Positions 1 through 11,200 are shown, counted from the first letter of the stretch. The stretch is 64,000 nt of DNA from Paenibacillaceae bacterium (GCA_029256185.1 JAQSYI010000008.1:62001-126000); one strand, 5' to 3'. Translations and numbers: made by a program. Notes: generated from the letters alone by a model not told the origin.

Positions 1-1119
1 ATCGACAACCGCCTCCAGCATGTGGAAATTCCCCTGGACAGACGAGTCCTTATGCCAGTCCTCCAATTCTTCCCGGGGAATAGCGGAAATCACGTGCTGT
101 ACCCTCCGTTTCATCCAGCGTACCGTAATCGCCAACAGAATAAAGGGCAGGATAAGAAGCAAGGCTGTATATTCAAAAATCAGGGCCAGTCCCGATAGCT
201 GTGTGCTCTTCACCGCCCGCTGCGAAAGCTTGGAATCCGCCCCTTGGACCACCAGCTTCCAACCGGCAGAGGACAATGACGTGAATATGACATCATTCAT
301 TTCGTTGTTCAGCTCTATCTTTTGAATTCCTTCATTTGCTTGCGATAATTCATTCCCTATCGAGGAATGGATGAACTCTCCGATCCGTTCGCGATGGGAA
401 GCATAAATAATCATTCCGTCTGCATCCACCAGATAGACTCCGGTTCCCGGGGGTAATTGGAGCGTCGAGAGAATGTCCGCAATCATCTTCTCTTCCACGT
501 CGATCATCAGCACTCCGTCAATCCCGTCATAGTCATAGGGATCCCGAAGGATGCGCGCACTGGAAAAAATCTGGACTGCTCCGGTTCCCAGATAGTTCTC
601 CTGGTACGATCTTGTCCAAATGGGCTTGCCGTTTCCCTTGATAATATTCGCATACCAGGCCCGGCTCTCCAAGCTGCGGAGCGGAAAAAAATTCATGCGT
701 TCATTCGCATACAGCTTCGAATCGTCAACAAACAGCCTCACCCGAAACACAGAGTTGCTGGATTCCACCGACTCTACAATATTCCGCAGCTCCTCAAGCG
801 CCTGCATCTGTGCGCCAACCGACTGTTCCTCATCTCCGGTAATCAAGTACCGGTGGAGTTTGGCATTCATGAACAAGGAGTTGCTGGTATCCTCAATCTG
901 CTCCATCCGGAAGGAAATGTTGCTCCCGGCCTGCTTTAAGGTCTCCAATAAGCTGCGGGAGGCCTCCTCCTTCAGAATTGAGGTTGTCCGTTCGTAGGAA
1001 CCGTATAATATGGCAATGGCGGGAACCACAATCAGAATAAGATAGGCGAGAACCCCTTGACGCGGAATGGAGAATCTTCGGATGAATTGGCGCAACCGGT
1101 TCGGTTTTTTATCAGACAT
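1..1119 (-). CDS. Sensor histidine kinase, N-terminal part (runs off left edge)
   Basis: The first 373 codons of a membrane sensor are present; the kinase domain lies outside the window. A hydrophobic segment at residues about 20-41 and a second at about 310-335 flank an extracellular region, the layout of the YesM/LytS-type sensors with a Cache-like domain. A basic stretch follows the second segment where a HAMP domain would begin. The start codon overlaps the stop of the response regulator upstream by 8 bases, so the two are translationally coupled and almost certainly form a cognate pair. The partner and the adjacent sugar ABC genes suggest sensing of a sugar or its binding protein; that role is inferred from context. 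Confidence 0.85.
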   Translation of the reverse strand, partial: MSDKKPNRLRQFIRRFSIPRQGVLAYLILIVVPAIAILYGSYERTTSILKEEASRSLLETLKQAGSNISFRMEQIEDTSNSLFMNAKLHRYLITGDEEQSVGAQMQALEELRNIVESVESSNSVFRVRLFVDDSKLYANERMNFFPLRSLESRAWYANIIKGNGKPIWTRSYQENYLGTGAVQIFSSARILRDPYDYDGIDGVLMIDVEEKMIADILSTLQLPPGTGVYLVDADGMIIYASHRERIGEFIHSSIGNELSQANEGIQKIELNNEMNDVIFTSLSSAGWKLVVQGADSKLSQRAVKSTQLSGLALIFEYTALLLILPFILLAITVRWMKRRVQHVISAIPREELEDWHKDSSVQGNFHMLEAVVD

Positions 1120-2737
1120 GGCTCTCTCTGTATGCACTAGGCGTTACCCCTGTCATTTTCTTGAACAGCTTGGTGAAATAGCTGGGATCCGTATAACCAA
1201 TGGCAAAACAGATATCATACAATTTATACTTCGGGTCACGCAGCAGTTCCTTTGCCTTCTTTATGCGATATTGCGTTAAATACTCATTGATGGTTTGACC
1301 TGTCTCCTGCTTAAAAAGTAAACCGACATAGGTCGGAGTGAGATAGACTTCATGGCCGATAACGGCGACCGTCAATTCGCTGTCGGCATATCTGCTCTCA
1401 ATGATATAGTGAATCCGCTCAACCAGATTGGCTGCTTTGCTGTACCGCTTCTCCTTGATCCGGTCGCAGATCTTGATCAAATAGTCTTCGAGCAATTGGC
1501 GCAGCTCCAGAACGGTTTCAGCCCCGAACAGATCCTCCCAGATCCCGGCGCCTCTCCACTCCAGTTCGGATGTTTGGGCATTCAGTTCCATGAGAAGCTG
1601 ATTCATGGAAAGGATAATCTGCAGGGAAACAAGGCGTACATACTGCATGCCATCCTTCCGGTTTTTGATCAGATTGCCGAAGATTTCATTCAGGTGCTCC
1701 CTCATTTTTTCATGATCGGCCGCCTTCAGCGCGGACATTAATTGTTCATTTTGAGTCGAATCGAATTTCTTGAATTCGCTTTCCACTGTTTCCAGACTAT
1801 CCATCGTAATGATTCTGTTTTTACCCAAATACCACTTGCTGTTAGCCGCCTCACGCGCCTGCTTGTAAGAGCCTGCAAGGCCGCCTAAACCGGAGACGCA
1901 ATCGCTGATCCCGATGGTTACACGAATTTTCAACAACCGCTCCAGATTGTCGCGGATTTGGCTGGCCAGCCTGAATAATACTGCCCCAGCATCCACCTCT
2001 CCCTCCTCATTGGACAACAAGATGCCGATCATTTCGTCGTCTCCCTTCTCCAGGGCATATCCGCCAAGATGGAAGTCGATTAATTCCTGGCATACATTAA
2101 GCATGGCATAGGCAAGCAGCTGCCAATCCCGTTCCGATTGTGTTCTTAATTCGGTTCTATTATCAACCGATATGACGATAATCCAGTAATAAGCCTCGGA
2201 AGGCAGCTTCAACCCCAGGAACTTAATCCGTTCTTGGAGCCGCTGCATCTGTCTGGGGGCTGCATCATTCATGAGGGAGAGCAGGAATTTCTCCCTTAGC
2301 AAGGGCATGCTTTCTCTCAGTTTAACCTGCAATTCCTGGCTCAACAACAGCTCCTTCCGTTCCTCCTCCAATTCGGCAACCACCCGCTTGACCGTGGTTT
2401 CCAGCTCTTCCAGATTCACCGGTTTGAAGATATAGTCAGCCGCGTTAATCTTCAGAGCCGACTTTAAATATTCCGCATCGTCGTAGCCGCTGATAAAGAC
2501 AATTTTGGTGCGCGGATGAAGCTTGGCGATCCTCTTCGATAATTCAATTCCATCCATTGCCGGCATCCGCACATCCGTCAGGATCAAGTCCGGAATCTCC
2601 TCAGCTATGAGCTCCAATGCCACATCCCCGTCATCCGCTTCCCCCATGATTTCAATGTTATAGGAGCTCCAATCAAAATAGTTGCGCAGCCCAAACCGCA
2701 CATTGGGTTCATCATCTACAATTAACGCCTTATGCAT
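1112..2737 (-). CDS. AraC-type response regulator (YesN family)
   Basis: A cytoplasmic DNA-binding response regulator of 541 residues. The receiver domain covers residues 1-120, with the acidic pair near 8-9, phosphoacceptor Asp55 in the LILTDVRMP motif and the conserved Lys105 in FKP. A central region of about 300 residues without a recognised catalytic motif follows, as in other long YesN proteins. The C-terminal 100 residues carry two helix-turn-helix units of the AraC type, ending in a YFTKLFKKMTG motif. An AGGAGG site precedes the ATG. It lies directly before the sensor kinase gene and after the sugar-binding lipoprotein gene, so it probably activates the adjacent transporter in response to substrate. 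Confidence 0.93.
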   Translation of the reverse strand: MHKALIVDDEPNVRFGLRNYFDWSSYNIEIMGEADDGDVALELIAEEIPDLILTDVRMPAMDGIELSKRIAKLHPRTKIVFISGYDDAEYLKSALKINAADYIFKPVNLEELETTVKRVVAELEEERKELLLSQELQVKLRESMPLLREKFLLSLMNDAAPRQMQRLQERIKFLGLKLPSEAYYWIIVISVDNRTELRTQSERDWQLLAYAMLNVCQELIDFHLGGYALEKGDDEMIGILLSNEEGEVDAGAVLFRLASQIRDNLERLLKIRVTIGISDCVSGLGGLAGSYKQAREAANSKWYLGKNRIITMDSLETVESEFKKFDSTQNEQLMSALKAADHEKMREHLNEIFGNLIKNRKDGMQYVRLVSLQIILSMNQLLMELNAQTSELEWRGAGIWEDLFGAETVLELRQLLEDYLIKICDRIKEKRYSKAANLVERIHYIIESRYADSELTVAVIGHEVYLTPTYVGLLFKQETGQTINEYLTQYRIKKAKELLRDPKYKLYDICFAIGYTDPSYFTKLFKKMTGVTPSAYRESHV

Positions 2738-2834
2738 GAAGTCCGGTTCCCTCCTCTTCCCGTTTTTTTCAACCTGTCACAATGAAATGCGGAAGCGAAA
2801 GCTCCCCATACAGGAACTTTCGCCCGGGATCAAC

Positions 2835-4388
2835 CTATTTCCCCTTGCTTGTAAACCAATCATTGATTTCCTTCATGCTGGCTTCAGCACCGGCTTCTTT
2901 ATACTTTTGCTGGAATTGTTCCAGTCCCGACAGATTTTCCACACCTGCGATCAGCTTCGTCGTATACTCCTTCACCATGGTTTTCAGTTGGGGATTATTT
3001 TTGGAGTGAACAGGAAGATAGGGCGTCATGGAGAGCTCATTCATAATTTTCAATTCAGCCGGTTGCTTGTTATTCAGATAATCATAGGCCTCGAACATGA
3101 CCTCGCTTTTGCGGACACGTACATCAAAGTATTTGCTGCTGTTCTTCTCATCGCCGCCTACCATAAAGTTGTTTGCCCGGTTGCGTTCGTCATTGAATGC
3201 CGGCAGGATGGGCTTCATGGCTCCGTTATTATTCGTGTAGTGCTTGCCTTCCACACCAATGGACAGCTCCTTGAATGTGTTGGGCTCCAGCATGGCATTG
3301 ACCCATTTGATCGCATCTTCCGGGTGCTTGGAGGATTTGGGAATGATGCTGATCTGGCCCAGGCCGGCGTAGATCCCGTAACCGGATTTGCCGGAAGGTC
3401 CTTTTAATGCAGGAATAAATGAGATGGCAGCGCCGTTTGCGGTCTTCGCCAGCGCATCCTTAATGGACGGAATATCCGCCCAGTTGACTACCATAGCGCC
3501 CGCTTTGCCGCTGGAGAACTTCTCCATGGCAGTTGCCGACTTGTTCGCGACAAACTCCTTATCGAGGAACCCTTGTTTATAAAGACCGGAGACATAATTC
3601 ACGTAATCCTTATAGGCCGGGTCAAGCACCCGTGGCACCAGCTTTCCATCCAGGACATTCCATTCATTGGGCAGTCCGAATGCCCCTACAAGATTCTCGA
3701 TCATTTCCTGGTCGCTGTTAATGGTCATCGGCACATTCAGCGCTCCGTTGCCTGCAGGGTCCTTTTCCTTGAATGCCTTCAGCACGGCTTCGAATTCCGC
3801 TGTCGTTGTCGGCATCTTCAGGTTTAGCTTTTCCAGCCAATCTGTACGCATCAGTATGCCGTTGCCGATCGCCGCGCCGCCTTTATTGGGAATTGCATAA
3901 ATTTTTCCATCCACCTTGACAGCATCAAAGCTGCTCTGTGAAACCGCTTGCTTAATGTTTGGGCCGTATTTATCGATTAACGGGGTCAAGTCGATCAGGG
4001 CGCCGCTTTGGGCATAGTTGAAATAAGCGGCCATGTCCGGATACATGGAAATCACGTCATAGGACTCACCGGAAGCAATCAACAGATTCAGCTTGTCCGT
4101 AGCCTTATCTTGCGGAAGAGTGTCATACTGCACCTTGTACCCTGTTTTCTCTTCCAGCATTTTGGCAACCGGGTAGGTGTTGTAATCCTCGGCTTGCCAT
4201 ACGCCCAGGCGCTTCAAGGCCGGCAGATTGGCTGCAGTTGCAGGAGCTGCAGAAACTGAAGCAGAAGCGGACGGCTTGGCTTCCTCCTTCGCCTCCTCTT
4301 TATCATTGCTTGAGCCGCATGCAGTAGCCGTTATGCCGAGAAGTGAAGATACCAGCACATACGTCAATAATCTTGATGCCCTTTTCAT
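2835..4388 (-). CDS. Extracellular solute-binding lipoprotein (sugar ABC transporter)
   Basis: A 517-residue binding protein of the LplA type that captures oligosaccharides outside the cell for the two permeases encoded upstream. The N-terminus is a lipoprotein signal peptide with the lipobox Cys at residue 24, followed by a Ser/Ala/Lys-rich linker to about residue 50. The body matches family 1 extracellular solute-binding proteins, with the typical segment around KLNLLIASGESYDV. The ATG has a good AGGGG site. The order permease, permease, binding protein, regulator, kinase on one strand suggests a single regulated unit. No ATPase is present; such importers usually share an MsmX-type ATPase encoded elsewhere. 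Ligand unknown. Confidence 0.92.
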   Translation of the reverse strand: MKRASRLLTYVLVSSLLGITATACGSSNDKEEAKEEAKPSASASVSAAPATAANLPALKRLGVWQAEDYNTYPVAKMLEEKTGYKVQYDTLPQDKATDKLNLLIASGESYDVISMYPDMAAYFNYAQSGALIDLTPLIDKYGPNIKQAVSQSSFDAVKVDGKIYAIPNKGGAAIGNGILMRTDWLEKLNLKMPTTTAEFEAVLKAFKEKDPAGNGALNVPMTINSDQEMIENLVGAFGLPNEWNVLDGKLVPRVLDPAYKDYVNYVSGLYKQGFLDKEFVANKSATAMEKFSSGKAGAMVVNWADIPSIKDALAKTANGAAISFIPALKGPSGKSGYGIYAGLGQISIIPKSSKHPEDAIKWVNAMLEPNTFKELSIGVEGKHYTNNNGAMKPILPAFNDERNRANNFMVGGDEKNSSKYFDVRVRKSEVMFEAYDYLNNKQPAELKIMNELSMTPYLPVHSKNNPQLKTMVKEYTTKLIAGVENLSGLEQFQQKYKEAGAEASMKEINDWFTSKGK

Positions 4389-4465
4389 TGAAACCCCTCC
4401 ATGTTTGATTTTATCATTAAACCTTCAGGATTGCCCGAAAGCGTTAATGCTCGGCAACAGAATCT

Positions 4466-5341
4466 CTAACCCTTAACAGATCCGATTAAGACTCCCTTAA
4501 TAAAATATTTCTGCAAGAACGGGTAAACCAACAGAATGGGCACTGTGCTGGCTATAATGGCGGATGAACGGATTCCTTCAGACGTCACATTCATCCGGTC
4601 CTCGATGCTTTTGTCGATGGCCGACGACATATCCGCATTCACAACAATATCCTGCAGGTAAAGCTGAAGCGGTTTTAGGTGGGAGCTATTAATGTACAGC
4701 AAGGGATTAAAATAATCGTTCCAGTGGGACACCGCATAGAACAGGGCAATCGTGGCCATAACGGGACCGCTCAGAGGAATAATAATCCGAAACAGAATGG
4801 TAATATTGCTTGCACCTTCAATTTTGGCCGATTCCTCCAAGCTCGGCGGAAGATTCTCGTAGTAGCTTTTGATCACCAGCAGATTAAATACACTGATCAG
4901 AGCCGGAAGAATCAACGATCCCAGATTGTCAATCAGCCCTAATTGGCGGATCAACAGATAATTGGGAACAATCCCGCCATTAAAGAGCATGGTAAAAATA
5001 AACAGCACCATGAGCCAGCCCACACCCGGCATTTCACGCTTGGACAGCGGATAGGCCGTGACGGCCGTTAACAGCAAGGACAAGAGTGTTCCGGCTAACG
5101 TCACGATTATGGATACAAGAAAGGAGTTGATGAATTGGCTGGAGGTCACGACATATTTCATCGTGTCCATTTGGAATCCAATGGGATACACTCCCACTTT
5201 ACCGGCAGTAATCGCCCATTCCTCGCTGAACGCCTTGGAGATGACGTTGGCAAACGGGATCAGCGTGGAAATGCCGAACAGAATCAAGGCTGTGTAGATG
5301 CACAAATCCAATACAATATCCCCGGTACTTTTCTTCTTCAC
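4466..5341 (-). CDS. Sugar ABC transporter permease (LplC/YtcP type)
   Basis: An inner-membrane permease of 291 residues with about six hydrophobic helices and the EAA loop (EESAKIEGASNITILFRI) that contacts the ATPase. I chose the GTG at 5341 because a TAGGAGG site sits seven bases before it; an in-frame TTG 18 bases upstream overlaps the previous gene's stop and has no site of its own. It ends in the usual FIKGVLIGSVKG tail of this family. It forms a heterodimer with the permease encoded just upstream and works with the binding lipoprotein encoded downstream. Confidence 0.92.
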   Translation of the reverse strand: MKKKSTGDIVLDLCIYTALILFGISTLIPFANVISKAFSEEWAITAGKVGVYPIGFQMDTMKYVVTSSQFINSFLVSIIVTLAGTLLSLLLTAVTAYPLSKREMPGVGWLMVLFIFTMLFNGGIVPNYLLIRQLGLIDNLGSLILPALISVFNLLVIKSYYENLPPSLEESAKIEGASNITILFRIIIPLSGPVMATIALFYAVSHWNDYFNPLLYINSSHLKPLQLYLQDIVVNADMSSAIDKSIEDRMNVTSEGIRSSAIIASTVPILLVYPFLQKYFIKGVLIGSVKG

Positions 5342-5352
5342 AAGCTCGCCTC

Positions 5353-6309
5353 CTACCAAATACTGCGTTTTACGACTTTTCTGCTGATCAGGTTGCCGCT
5401 TACGATCAACAGGAAACCGATAACCGAATTGAACAAGCCCACTGCCGTGCTGAAGCTGTAGTCCATCTTGCCCAGCCCCATCCGGTAAACAAATGTCCCG
5501 ATTACATCTCCTGTGGGATAAACCAATGTGTTGTACATGGTCAATATTTGCTCTGTTCCCGCTTCCAGCAGGCCGCCAAGCCTCAGAATAAACATCAGGA
5601 CGATGGTGGGCATAATGCCGGGGACGGTAATATACATCATTTGCTTGATGCGTCCGGCGCCGTCGATCGCCGCCGCCTCATATTGTTCCTGCTCGATTCC
5701 CGCAATAGCGGCCATGAAAATGATGGCGCTCCACCCGGTCTCCTTCCACCCTGCCGTAAAGACCATCACGCTCCGAAAATAATCATTATCGGTCATAAAG
5801 GAAATGGGGCTTCCCCCGAATGAACGTATGATGTCGTTTACCAGCCCGCTCGAAGGAGACAGTATCGTGAGGAACAAGCCCGATATGATGACCCAGGACA
5901 GAAAATGAGGCAGATAGATAATGGTCTGAACCACCCGCTTGAACACCATCTTGTGAACCTCGTTGAGCATTATCGCCACTACGATCGGCAGCGGGAATAA
6001 AAAGAGGATTTTGTACAGGCTAATCATCAAGGTATTGATGAGCACCTGCAGGAACTCCTCGGATTGGATGAGCTTCTCAAACTGATCCAGCCCCACCCAT
6101 GGGCTGCCGTTAATGCCCTTGAATATATTAAAGTCCTGAAATGCAATGATAACCCCGTACATCGGCGTATATTTGAATAAGAGCAAGAAAAGCAACCCGG
6201 GAATCAAAAGGATATATAAATCCGTGTATTTGCGTATTCTATTCCAGGTTTCGTTACGCCTTGTCGCGCTTATCGCCCCATATTCCACAGGAGCAGCCTT
6301 CCCCATCAT
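5353..6309 (-). CDS. Sugar ABC transporter permease (LplB type)
   Basis: A 318-residue membrane permease that opens this transporter unit. It has a cytoplasmic N-terminus, about six membrane helices and the EAA motif (YEAAAIDGAGRIKQ). The LLPGLLFLLLFKYTPMYG segment is typical of the LplB family, whose members import complex oligosaccharides. Two adjacent ATG codons at 6309 and 6306 are both possible starts behind AAAGGTGA. Its stop lies 11 bases before the GTG of the second permease. Confidence 0.92.
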   Translation of the reverse strand: MMGKAAPVEYGAISATRRNETWNRIRKYTDLYILLIPGLLFLLLFKYTPMYGVIIAFQDFNIFKGINGSPWVGLDQFEKLIQSEEFLQVLINTLMISLYKILFLFPLPIVVAIMLNEVHKMVFKRVVQTIIYLPHFLSWVIISGLFLTILSPSSGLVNDIIRSFGGSPISFMTDNDYFRSVMVFTAGWKETGWSAIIFMAAIAGIEQEQYEAAAIDGAGRIKQMMYITVPGIMPTIVLMFILRLGGLLEAGTEQILTMYNTLVYPTGDVIGTFVYRMGLGKMDYSFSTAVGLFNSVIGFLLIVSGNLISRKVVKRSIW

Positions 6310-6444
6310 GCATCACCTTTTCTCTCGTGTTTCCTCAATTATAGTGGAGGAGCTGAGCCTGAGGGTAGATGACAATCCATCAATCTCTGGTGGAATTGCA
6401 TAGACTTCAATGGATGCAGCAGGTAACAAGACGAGCCTGGAAAC

Positions 6445-6480
6445 AAGGAAAACAGCCATTCCATAGAGGGAATGACTGTC
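6445..6480 (-). terminator. Terminator after the GH9 gene
   Basis: Two near-perfect 11-base arms (6452-6462 and 6469-6479, one mismatch) around a six-base loop. On the minus strand the stem is followed by TTTTCC. It separates the GH9 gene from the permease operon, so the latter probably has its own promoter between about 6310 and 6440. Confidence 0.6.
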
Positions 6481-6528
6481 TTGTGACTGCCTTGAGCGAT
6501 TCGGCACCATTAAGCGCCCTTCACCCTA

Positions 6529-8151
6529 TTATAAGCCTCCGGCGTATGCCGCTACAAAAACAGCGGGGGAATTCCAGTATATAGTCATTTCATTGGTCGA
6601 ATAGCTTAACTTATGATCCACGAAGCAGGCGGCAGGGGCTGCTCCAGCCAGATGAGCCGCAGCCGCCTCATCCTGCAGGTGGAGATTGGGTCCCCCCGCC
6701 ACCATTCCCGGCACCGGCTCGGCTACGCCGTCTCCCTCGGAGGGCCGGTGATGGGGATACAGCACCCGCTTGGCGCCGAAGCCGGTCACATAGCAGCAGC
6801 CAAGCACGTTGCGCCCCAGCAGATAATCCCAGTGGGCCAGGGCCGCCTCACCGTAACTCTTGTTTCCCGTAAGCTCCCCGGCGATAATCAGGAGCATGGC
6901 CCGGTTCATGACCAGCATGTTGCTGCCCCAGATATAATCCTCCCGCAGCAGGGAAATGCCGAAGCCATCGGCTGCACTGCGCTCCGCGTACAAGTCCGCT
7001 TCCGCCGTCCAGGCAGCCAGCAGCCGGGCGCGGAAGGCCTCCGGCACCAGGCCTGGTGCGGCGTCCAGCAAGCTTAGAGTGCCATAGCCGCCGGTATCGG
7101 TCCAGCCCAGCTCGCACAGGGGAAAGCCGCCGGTTTCCGCAAGGGCCTGCGCTGCCTGCAGATACTCCGTCTCTCCGGTAAGCGAGAACAGCTCGGCGGC
7201 CGCCCAGTACAGCTCATCCTCCCGATGTGCGTCCCCGTATTCTCCCGTCACGATGCCCGGAGGATTGCGGAAGCCCGCCTCTGCAGGCCGTCCCTGCAGG
7301 CTCCGCCAGGCCAGCTTGGCCGCTTGCCCGCACCGCTTGGCCAAGGCCGGGTCCGGCTCCCGGTAGATGCGGGCCGCCAGGGCCATGCCTGCTGCGAAGG
7401 AGGCCGCTGCTGTATCCGACACCGGTGAGAAGATAAGCTCCGACAAGTCCTGCTCGGGCATACAATCCAGCGGAGGAAATTCGGCGGAGGTCACCTTGTG
7501 GTACACTGCGCCGTCGGGCCGCTGCATGAGCAACAGGAACTCCAGCTCATACTTGACCTCCGCCAGCACATCGGGAATCCCATCGGAATTGGGAATGCCT
7601 GCAGGCTCGGCGAAGGACGCCGGGAAACGCTCATAAGCCAGCAAAAGGTCTGCAATCGCTTTCATTCCGGCCACGGTATATTTGCCGTAATCTCCCGCAT
7701 CATGCCAGCCGCCGGTTTGGGGAAACCGCTCCTCCGGATTCCCGTGCACATGGGCGTCTGCCAAATGGCAAGCGCCGTGGGCCCATGGCCCGGCGTATTC
7801 CGCTGTAAGCTCCATGCCGCAGCGCTGGTAGTAGAAGCTCTTGAGCAGGGCCTTCTCCACGGAGGCGTAGGGACGCTCCCCTATGGGAAACACCGGGGAT
7901 GACGCACCGGATTCCTTCATCCGGATGAAGCAGCTTCCAGGCCGTTCGTAACGGGTAAAATCCCCTGTGGCAACGGCCAGTCCGGAGGCTTCATCTTGCT
8001 TCAAGAAGGACATCTCACCCGAGAAGAGGACAACTCCCGAATCAGGCTCCACCAGCTCGAATAGCCCTGATGCAGCGGCAGTAAACATTTTGGGCCCCTT
8101 TGTCGGATAACCCATCTGATTAACAAATACAGAGTCTTGCCCGTAACTCAT
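6529..8151 (-). CDS. Glycoside hydrolase family 9 protein, probably cytoplasmic
   Basis: A 540-residue GH9 enzyme. Residues about 1-90 look like the N-terminal immunoglobulin-like domain of this family (FVNQMGYP...). The (alpha/alpha)6 catalytic domain follows, with the nucleophile/base motif GGWHDAGDYGKY, a YPHHRPS motif near the C-terminus, and the acid Glu in YSTNEMTIYWNSP. No signal peptide is visible, so it likely acts inside the cell on imported oligosaccharides. I took the ATG at 8151 because AAAGGA lies nine bases before it; ATGs at 8172 and 8157 are less well placed. Known GH9 activities include endoglucanase, beta-glucosidase and exo-glucosaminidase; sequence alone does not choose. 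Confidence 0.85.
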   Translation of the reverse strand: MSYGQDSVFVNQMGYPTKGPKMFTAAASGLFELVEPDSGVVLFSGEMSFLKQDEASGLAVATGDFTRYERPGSCFIRMKESGASSPVFPIGERPYASVEKALLKSFYYQRCGMELTAEYAGPWAHGACHLADAHVHGNPEERFPQTGGWHDAGDYGKYTVAGMKAIADLLLAYERFPASFAEPAGIPNSDGIPDVLAEVKYELEFLLLMQRPDGAVYHKVTSAEFPPLDCMPEQDLSELIFSPVSDTAAASFAAGMALAARIYREPDPALAKRCGQAAKLAWRSLQGRPAEAGFRNPPGIVTGEYGDAHREDELYWAAAELFSLTGETEYLQAAQALAETGGFPLCELGWTDTGGYGTLSLLDAAPGLVPEAFRARLLAAWTAEADLYAERSAADGFGISLLREDYIWGSNMLVMNRAMLLIIAGELTGNKSYGEAALAHWDYLLGRNVLGCCYVTGFGAKRVLYPHHRPSEGDGVAEPVPGMVAGGPNLHLQDEAAAAHLAGAAPAACFVDHKLSYSTNEMTIYWNSPAVFVAAYAGGL

Positions 8152-8252
8152 TAGCATCCGTCCTTTATCCATGGATTCATCTGCAGAAATAATGGAGATG
8201 TCCCCATTTTATAACAATAATACCCTTTCATCCAGAATTTTTGCGCAATCTG

Positions 8253-11200
8253 TCACCGCGGCACCCCCTCTGTCAACGAAACTTGATCCAGATAGGCCCC
8301 AACCGCATTGCTGCCGAACGAAAATGCCAAATTGCCGGGCATATCAGCGTGATTCAGCGTAAAGGTATAGGTATAGGTCTTCATGCTTGTCGTCAGGTTG
8401 ACGTATTGAAACAATACCCGTGAGGAATCAACCGGGGAATACAGCATGACATTGATCATTTTGTTGGCATCCGCCTTCGCCGTAAAACTTAGCGTGTATA
8501 CATGGCCTTCTGCCAACTGGATGCCCTCCTGCCTAAGCTGTACGCTTGAAAGCGTTGAACCCCCGTTCGTTATGGAAACCCGGAGAGCATGGGGACCGGA
8601 CATGCCCGCATCTGTTACCACATCAAAGCTTGCGTACACACTGTTTTGTACGCTGATTGATTCTTTCCAATAGGTTTTCCCTTCATCAAATTCCGGATTC
8701 AAAACCAGATTGGCGCTCGGTCCGGAGGTGCCGCCATCGATGTGGAAGTAATCAAAATCAGCTGTCATTCCCGTTCCGCCGCAGACAATCAGCCCGACCT
8801 TGGGATTGCTCAGTTCGGCGGTTACCGCCGTGCCCACCTGCGTATAGCTGCTGCCGTCTGGAGAATAGTAGGCGTTGTAGCTGTCGCCAATCTTCTCGAG
8901 CTTTAGATAAGCGGTGGGCGACGCAATGGTATCCGCCACTTCCGTATGCCTCCGCACACCGTCAATCTGTGTATCGAACTGGAACTGGTTCCCGCTTCCG
9001 TACAAGCGGGTCACACGCAGATAAGTGATATCGTCGATATAGACCAGAAGCCCGCCCTGGGACCATGCCGAGGTTGGCTTGCCGACAAGCTTGGTTTCAA
9101 TGGTCCAATCCCCGGAGGGCGCGCCTGTTAACAGCATATTCTTCGCATCGGTTCTGTTGGATGCAATGTCGCCGTTCTCACCCACAATCCGCAAATAACC
9201 CGGATTGGCGGTAAGTGACCACTTGGCCGGATTCTCGCGCACCCATTTCCACTGGTCATCGAGCGCTGCCGAATTAAATTCATCATCTGAGCCGATGGTA
9301 TAAACCGGCCCTCCTGGCCCTCCCGGGGCCGCGCTGAACTGGATCAACTCCAGATCATCAAAGTAGACAGAGCCGCTGCCGCCGGATTTATACAGGTAAA
9401 TGGTTGCACTCGTATTCGAACTGCCGGTTGTGAAGGTAAACGTCCTTTGCTTGTAACTGGCAGCCGTCATATGGAGCGACGTTTCAGGTCCGCCAAATCC
9501 TTTGGCTCCGAATATGGCATCGCCGCCATTCACACTCTTGCCCCACGCAGTGACCTTATAGACCGTATTCGGATATAAGCCGGTCACCGTCTGTTCAATT
9601 CCTGCCGCATTGCCGGTCACCTTGGCTGCGAAGCCGCCGGTACGGGCATTGTTATTCTCGATTGTCGAGCCGTTATAGTGATTCATCCAGTAAGTAAAGT
9701 CACCGGTCTCAAAACCGGAATTACGCAGCAGATTATCTTCGGAAGGCGGCACAGGAAGCGGCGGCAGATTGTCCGGATCCAGACCGATACCTTCATAAGC
9801 GCCAATATTGGGAGCTGCAGCCGCAGATACCGCATTGCCGTAATAATCTTGTCCGCCGTTATTGGTGATCAACTTTCCGGCGCCGACCGCAGGCGACGTA
9901 TTGAGAAGCTGATAGCCGGCCAGCGTGCCCCGGCCGATGCCGCCCGATCCGGGTGAAGCCAATTGGGGATCAGCTGTAATCTTGTGAGCATCGGATGGTT
10001 CCCCCGCCGGATGATTGCCGAAGAATGCATTGTGCTCAAACACCGTATTGACTGTTTTGGACAGCTCGGAATCATAGGAGCCGGTCCCCAGGTTATAAAA
10101 GATGTTATTGGAAAATGTGGTATTTACCGGATAAGTGGTCCCATCTCTGCTATATACATCAACCAGTGTGGTATTCAGGCTGGGTCCAATATAAACGGTG
10201 TTATTGTAAATAGAGGTATTGGTAATCGCCGTTACCAGTTGAAAGCTCCTTCCGGCGTCATTCTGGCTGATATTGTAACGAATGATGCTGCCGTCATTGG
10301 TTCCGCCCGGTTCAGCGCATATCAGGAAAAACCCGCCTTCATTATCATGGGAATAATTATATTGAAACACTGTCCTCACATTGTTGTAGTCGGCATCATA
10401 AGCCTGGCCGTCCAAGGTTGTCTTGCCGCCGTACACCTCATTGTATTGAAAGAGGGCGTCGTTGTTACCGAAGGGCCAAATGCCTGCAGCGTATTTATTG
10501 CTCCGGGTATGAAATCCATTGATTACATTGTACTCCACCAACGGCGCATTGTTGCCCAGCACAATAATGCCGTCCCCCCCGATGTCGGACAACACATTGC
10601 CTCTGACAATATTATTGTCGGATGGTCCTGCCCTCCGCATCCCGTGGAGGTAGATTCCGGTGCTTCCGGTGGCTTCTATCGTATTCCCCTGAATCAATAC
10701 ATTGCGGTAGGAAGCCTCGTAATTCCGGGAGAACACGATGATCGCCGACATGGCGGCATGCATGGAGGCATTGCCGTCACTTGCCACATGATGGACATAG
10801 TTATCCTCAATGATGATATTGGAATGCTGCCCGCTCGTACCGTCAATATGAATGCCTGCACGGTCGGCAGGAACCGGGGAATCATTCACGACCTCCAGAT
10901 TGCGGATCGTCCAATAGGATTGGCCGCTTAAGTATACCGCAGCATCAATCGGGTCCGCCTCGCTGTAAGCAACTCCATTGCCGTTGATAACAGGTTTACC
11001 CCCGGCGCCGTACTTGTCGATGGTTATGGGACTGCCTTCACTCCCCGAACCCTTGGGGTACAGCGTACCCGCCCAAGATTCGCCTGCCTTGAACAAGATG
11101 CGGTCGCCTGGCAAGAAGGTGGTTCCGTTTACTTTATCCAGCGAGGCCCATGCACTGCCCTCACTTATCCCCGGGTTGTTATCGTCTCCCAGAGAGGCAT

